64,000 nucleotides of DNA from Nitrospinaceae bacterium (GTDB taxonomy: Bacteria > Nitrospinota > Nitrospinia > Nitrospinales > VA-1). Made by a program: the position numbers and the translations under genes. Shown one piece after another: positions 61,447 through 64,000 of this stretch (within the stretch, counting starts at the first letter, position 1; the number at the start of each line of letters is the position of its first letter). The notes under the pieces were generated by a model that saw only the letters and a list, made by a program, of their open reading frames with translations, was not told where the DNA came from and searched no databases. The stretch lies in the NCBI GenBank assembly GCA_021604505.1, contig BQJC01000004.1, positions 234,278 through 298,277 on the forward strand, read 5' to 3'.

Positions 61447-63168
61447 TTATTTAGGAATAATATCTCGTATAACTTTACCCTCATCGTACATCTTGCGGGT
61501 CCGCTTGGTCATCCATACCAACCAACCTTGCAGGCCGATAAATACAACGGCCATGATCGGAGGCATGTAGTACAGAGACTTGGGAAGCGGCGGCTCCAAA
61601 ATGGTGTAATACCAGGTTGAAATGGCCATGTGCTCATCTTTTTCCTTATCACGGCCCGACCACTGCAAGAATGAAACAGGAATGAAACTCTCAGTTGGAA
61701 TCTGGACGTCCATCTCCCCTTCGGTAGCCAAGGACCGTTTCAGCATGACCTTGACGCGTCCCTGCTTGAAGATAGAATCCACGATTTCAACCTGACCACC
61801 TTCTTTTTTCTCTAAGGCATCAAAACCATGACCAACGATTTCCTCAACACTGCCTTTCAGGGCATACCCTTTATCGTTAGGCGCGTTGGTGGCGTTGTAG
61901 TCTTGAACCAATAGGTTGGCTTTCCAGATATCAACCGGCTTCTTGGAATCCCCCATAATAAAGTAGGGCTTTTCCGCTCCAAAGAGATCCTGGAGTTTAG
62001 CCGGCCACTGCATGGCCACCGCATCCGGATATTCGGGATCGGTGGACATAAAGCGGAGGTGATATTCGAGCAGATAATAAACCGCGTTATCCTCGGCGCT
62101 CCACCTGGAAGAAACCCAAAGGTTGTCCGTTTGAGGATCGAAATTTCTCTTTCCCCGGGTGATCTGGCCCGCCATGGCGATGTAATGCTTTTTGGGATTG
62201 TCCTTAAACTCTTCATCCCAGGGTTTGATCTTCGGATCATCATCCGGAATGTGCCAGGAAGGATCATCGATCTTCGGAACAACTTTCCCTTCCGTGTACT
62301 TGGAACTGATGAGGAAGTCCGGAACCGGCTTGTTGGTCAATTTGTCGATCTTCTTCCTGGGACAAAGAGAGTTAACGAAAGCCGCCAGTTTCCACCGGTC
62401 TTCAATGGTGATCTGATCCTTAAAGTTCGGCATCGGCGTTCCGTTCAACCCGGTGGAAATCGTCCGAACCACATTGAAGGGATCAAAATGGTGCCTGCGG
62501 CTACCGCGGAAATTCCAGCACTGTTGCCAATCGGCGGCAACAATGGGAAACCCCCAATCGTCTTTCATCGTCGGGTTACCGTCACCACGGCCTTCGCCTC
62601 CATGACACTCAAAGCATTTATTCTTAATGAAGACTTCTTTGCCCTGGTCGATGGCTTCCTGGGGAATTCCCAGATGGTAAGGCTCTTTGGTGCCCCAGGG
62701 ATTGCTTCCAAAATCCTGGACGTTCACGGTATCGTCCTCATCGTCAAAACTTCGATCTTGAATCAATGTTTTGACAAAGTTCACCACCGCCACGATTTCA
62801 CCTTCCGACAAAAACTCACCCCAGGGCGGCATTGCAGAACCCGGAAGACCGTTTTTGACTGTACGAATCAAATCCTCCTCCAAAGGAAGCTCACCTGAGT
62901 CCGTCTGGCGAATCTTGAACGTTCCCTGGATAAAGTTTCGAGGACGGGTGGCCAGACGGTCCGCAGAAGGGCCGTCACCGCCGCCTTCAACGCCGTGACA
63001 CCAGACACAGCGTTTGAAATAAACTTTTTTACCTTTTTCCAGCAGATCTTTCTTAACCGGGTCCGCCGGCTGCTCTGCCGCCGCAACCGGAGATGCCAAC
63101 AGGCAGAATGCCATAAGCAGCACTCCTGTTAACAATCGGCTGATTTTTAATTTTCCTATCTTATTCAT
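61447..63168 (-). CDS. Membrane-anchored dihaem cytochrome c with EB-dh-type haem domain, NxrC-like
   Basis: A 573-residue protein. After the signal peptide (about 1-31) it has two cytochrome c domains with CVWCHG (Cys54, His58; Met113 as likely axial ligand) and CFECHG (Cys185, His189; Met246). A third domain (about 325-515) resembles the ethylbenzene-dehydrogenase/DMSO-reductase-family gamma subunit haem-b domain, with AGQITRGKR, VSSRWSAEDNAVYYLLEY, AMQWP and IMGDSKKPVDIWKANL. One membrane helix (about 533-553) anchors it. The layout matches putative gamma subunits of nitrite oxidoreductase in Nitrospinota, which pass electrons from the NxrAB pair. NxrA and NxrB are not in the window. The identification as NxrC is inference; a generic respiratory EB-dh cytochrome is the alternative. 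A terminator follows. Confidence 0.8.
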   Translation of the reverse strand: MNKIGKLKISRLLTGVLLMAFCLLASPVAAAEQPADPVKKDLLEKGKKVYFKRCVWCHGVEGGGDGPSADRLATRPRNFIQGTFKIRQTDSGELPLEEDLIRTVKNGLPGSAMPPWGEFLSEGEIVAVVNFVKTLIQDRSFDDEDDTVNVQDFGSNPWGTKEPYHLGIPQEAIDQGKEVFIKNKCFECHGGEGRGDGNPTMKDDWGFPIVAADWQQCWNFRGSRRHHFDPFNVVRTISTGLNGTPMPNFKDQITIEDRWKLAAFVNSLCPRKKIDKLTNKPVPDFLISSKYTEGKVVPKIDDPSWHIPDDDPKIKPWDEEFKDNPKKHYIAMAGQITRGKRNFDPQTDNLWVSSRWSAEDNAVYYLLEYHLRFMSTDPEYPDAVAMQWPAKLQDLFGAEKPYFIMGDSKKPVDIWKANLLVQDYNATNAPNDKGYALKGSVEEIVGHGFDALEKKEGGQVEIVDSIFKQGRVKVMLKRSLATEGEMDVQIPTESFIPVSFLQWSGRDKEKDEHMAISTWYYTILEPPLPKSLYYMPPIMAVVFIGLQGWLVWMTKRTRKMYDEGKVIRDIIPK

Positions 63169-63237
63169 AACACTCGATTCCCTCTGGTTGAAGGTTGTTT
63201 GTGTTTATTAACTTGTCAAATAGCCCTTACGGACGGA

Positions 63238-64000
63238 TTAGTGGGCGCCTGCCGGCTTACCCTCTTTCTCCCATTGGCCGACATAGGACTCTTCCGTATC
63301 AAACGTTCTTGGATGCCATCCTGTGTACCAATATTCAAACAGGATAACCTTCCACATTTCCTCCGTCGTCAAATGCTCTTCCCAGGGAGGCATTGCCGAC
63401 GACCAGGGGGTTGACTCATTTGGAAGCCCAGGGCCACCTTTTGAAACCCTCCAGAACAGAAAGGATTCTCTCAGCATGGCAATCGTACCGGGATCAATGA
63501 AGTTAGCCGGTGTGGGGTTGAACACGTGAGAAAACATTCCCAGCCCGTTGAGCTGATCCCCGTGGCAAAAATGGCAGTTCTCAAAGAACACCGTTCCGCC
63601 TTCGGTAACGTTTTTCATGTACTCATGCTTGTCCACATCCAGAAAAGGAAAACTGTCCTTGTAGTTATCCTGTTCATCGATCCGGAACGGGTTCCTGGCT
63701 GTTTCCAGGGTGTAGGATTTACCATGCACCTTGGTCGTGGCCGGAGGCGCGGGATGAACCGTTCTCAACTCAACCGGCTCCTGGAATGTTGGGAAAATAG
63801 CTTGATAGGTTCCCCAACCCACCAGACACGGTAAGGCGATGAAAACAACGATCCGGGCTATTTTGTAATCACCGACAATGGTTTTCACAATCGGCTTCCT
63901 GAATTCCCGGAAAGTTTCTGCATCTTGACTGATGTACAGAAAAGTTCCGATCGACCACAGCATCATATAAGTAATGAAAAGGGTCCAGGGAATCGGGGGA
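63238..64000 (-). CDS. Membrane-anchored monohaem cytochrome c, 5' end outside window
   Basis: From the internal ATG at 63966 it codes 242 residues: a membrane segment at about 1-14, a second (about 37-58), then one haem site CHFCHG (Cys131, Cys134, His135) with a late SAMPPWEE that could supply the methionine. The frame stays open upstream of 63966 to the window edge, reading PPIPWTLFITYMMLW. The true start therefore lies beyond 64000 and the first helix is longer than shown. It resembles the first cytochrome domain of the adjacent dihaem protein (both have ANFIDP/RNFIQG and MPPW), and the two are probably co-transcribed, 69 bases apart. Confidence 0.82.
   Translation of the reverse strand, partial: PPIPWTLFITYMMLWSIGTFLYISQDAETFREFRKPIVKTIVGDYKIARIVVFIALPCLVGWGTYQAIFPTFQEPVELRTVHPAPPATTKVHGKSYTLETARNPFRIDEQDNYKDSFPFLDVDKHEYMKNVTEGGTVFFENCHFCHGDQLNGLGMFSHVFNPTPANFIDPGTIAMLRESFLFWRVSKGGPGLPNESTPWSSAMPPWEEHLTTEEMWKVILFEYWYTGWHPRTFDTEESYVGQWEKEGKPAGAH

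Noticed and set aside
1-64000. CRISPR arrays, tRNA or rRNA genes
   Set aside because: No regular repeat-spacer pattern was seen, and no candidate with a T-loop and matching acceptor stem outside coding regions.

Overview
The window looks like a chromosomal segment of a Gram-negative, respiring bacterium, most probably a member of the Nitrospinota (marine nitrite oxidisers) or a close relative. The main reason is the right edge. There, a large membrane-anchored protein with two c-haems and an ethylbenzene-dehydrogenase-type haem domain (like a nitrite oxidoreductase gamma subunit) sits next to a second membrane cytochrome c. TonB, porin, LpxL-like and periplasmic cytochrome genes confirm an outer membrane. 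The phylum assignment is inference; the gene calls rest on motifs visible in the translations.

Layout. 1-7.5 kb: the 3' end of mutS, a DUF4390 protein overlapping an NtrY-like histidine kinase, two small proteins, a secreted HEXXH protein (minus strand) and an atypical redoxin. 7.5-18 kb (minus): GT2 glycosyltransferase, TonB receptor, MerR regulator, a coiled-coil protein, IHF-alpha, an EF-G paralogue, der and an N-acetylmuramoyl-alanine amidase. 18.2-23.1 kb (minus): ribD-ribE-ribBA-ribH-nusB-phosphoesterase. 23.2-26.1 kb (minus): a degenerate REC/HD-GYP protein with motA and motB behind one good promoter.

26.4-32.6 kb is the accessory part. A NACHT NTPase fused to a formylglycine-generating-enzyme-like domain is followed by a rhomboid protease and an A/T-rich two-gene unit, an OLD-family ATPase/TOPRIM nuclease overlapping a very short UvrD-like helicase. 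The pair has the architecture of the anti-phage system Gabija. These genes are the best candidates for an unusual defence module.

32.7-44.4 kb is mixed housekeeping: M20 amidohydrolase, cytochrome c, zinc-ribbon proteins, CBS, SIMPL, cinA, TPR-MFS, a response regulator, purE-tsaC-acpS, an acyltransferase and DoxX. 44.5-56.1 kb (minus) is a flagellar export/switch cluster, fliL-M-N, then fliO-P-Q-R-flhB-flhA-flhF-flhG-(small membrane protein)-fliA. A 400-base gap between fliN and fliO carries an orphan promoter/terminator pair on the other strand. 56.7-61.3 kb (plus): amt behind a sigma-54-like promoter, a porin with a strong sigma-70 promoter and terminator, a small membrane protein, threonine aldolase and rpoZ. 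61.4-64 kb (minus): the two cytochromes, the last one cut by the window edge.

The flagellar, Mot and HD-GYP genes imply a motile cell with c-di-GMP-linked control. Amt, the NtrY-like kinase and the sigma-54-like site suggest nitrogen-responsive regulation. The cytochromes point to respiration at a periplasmic electron pool. I saw no tRNA, rRNA, CRISPR array, integrase or transposase.
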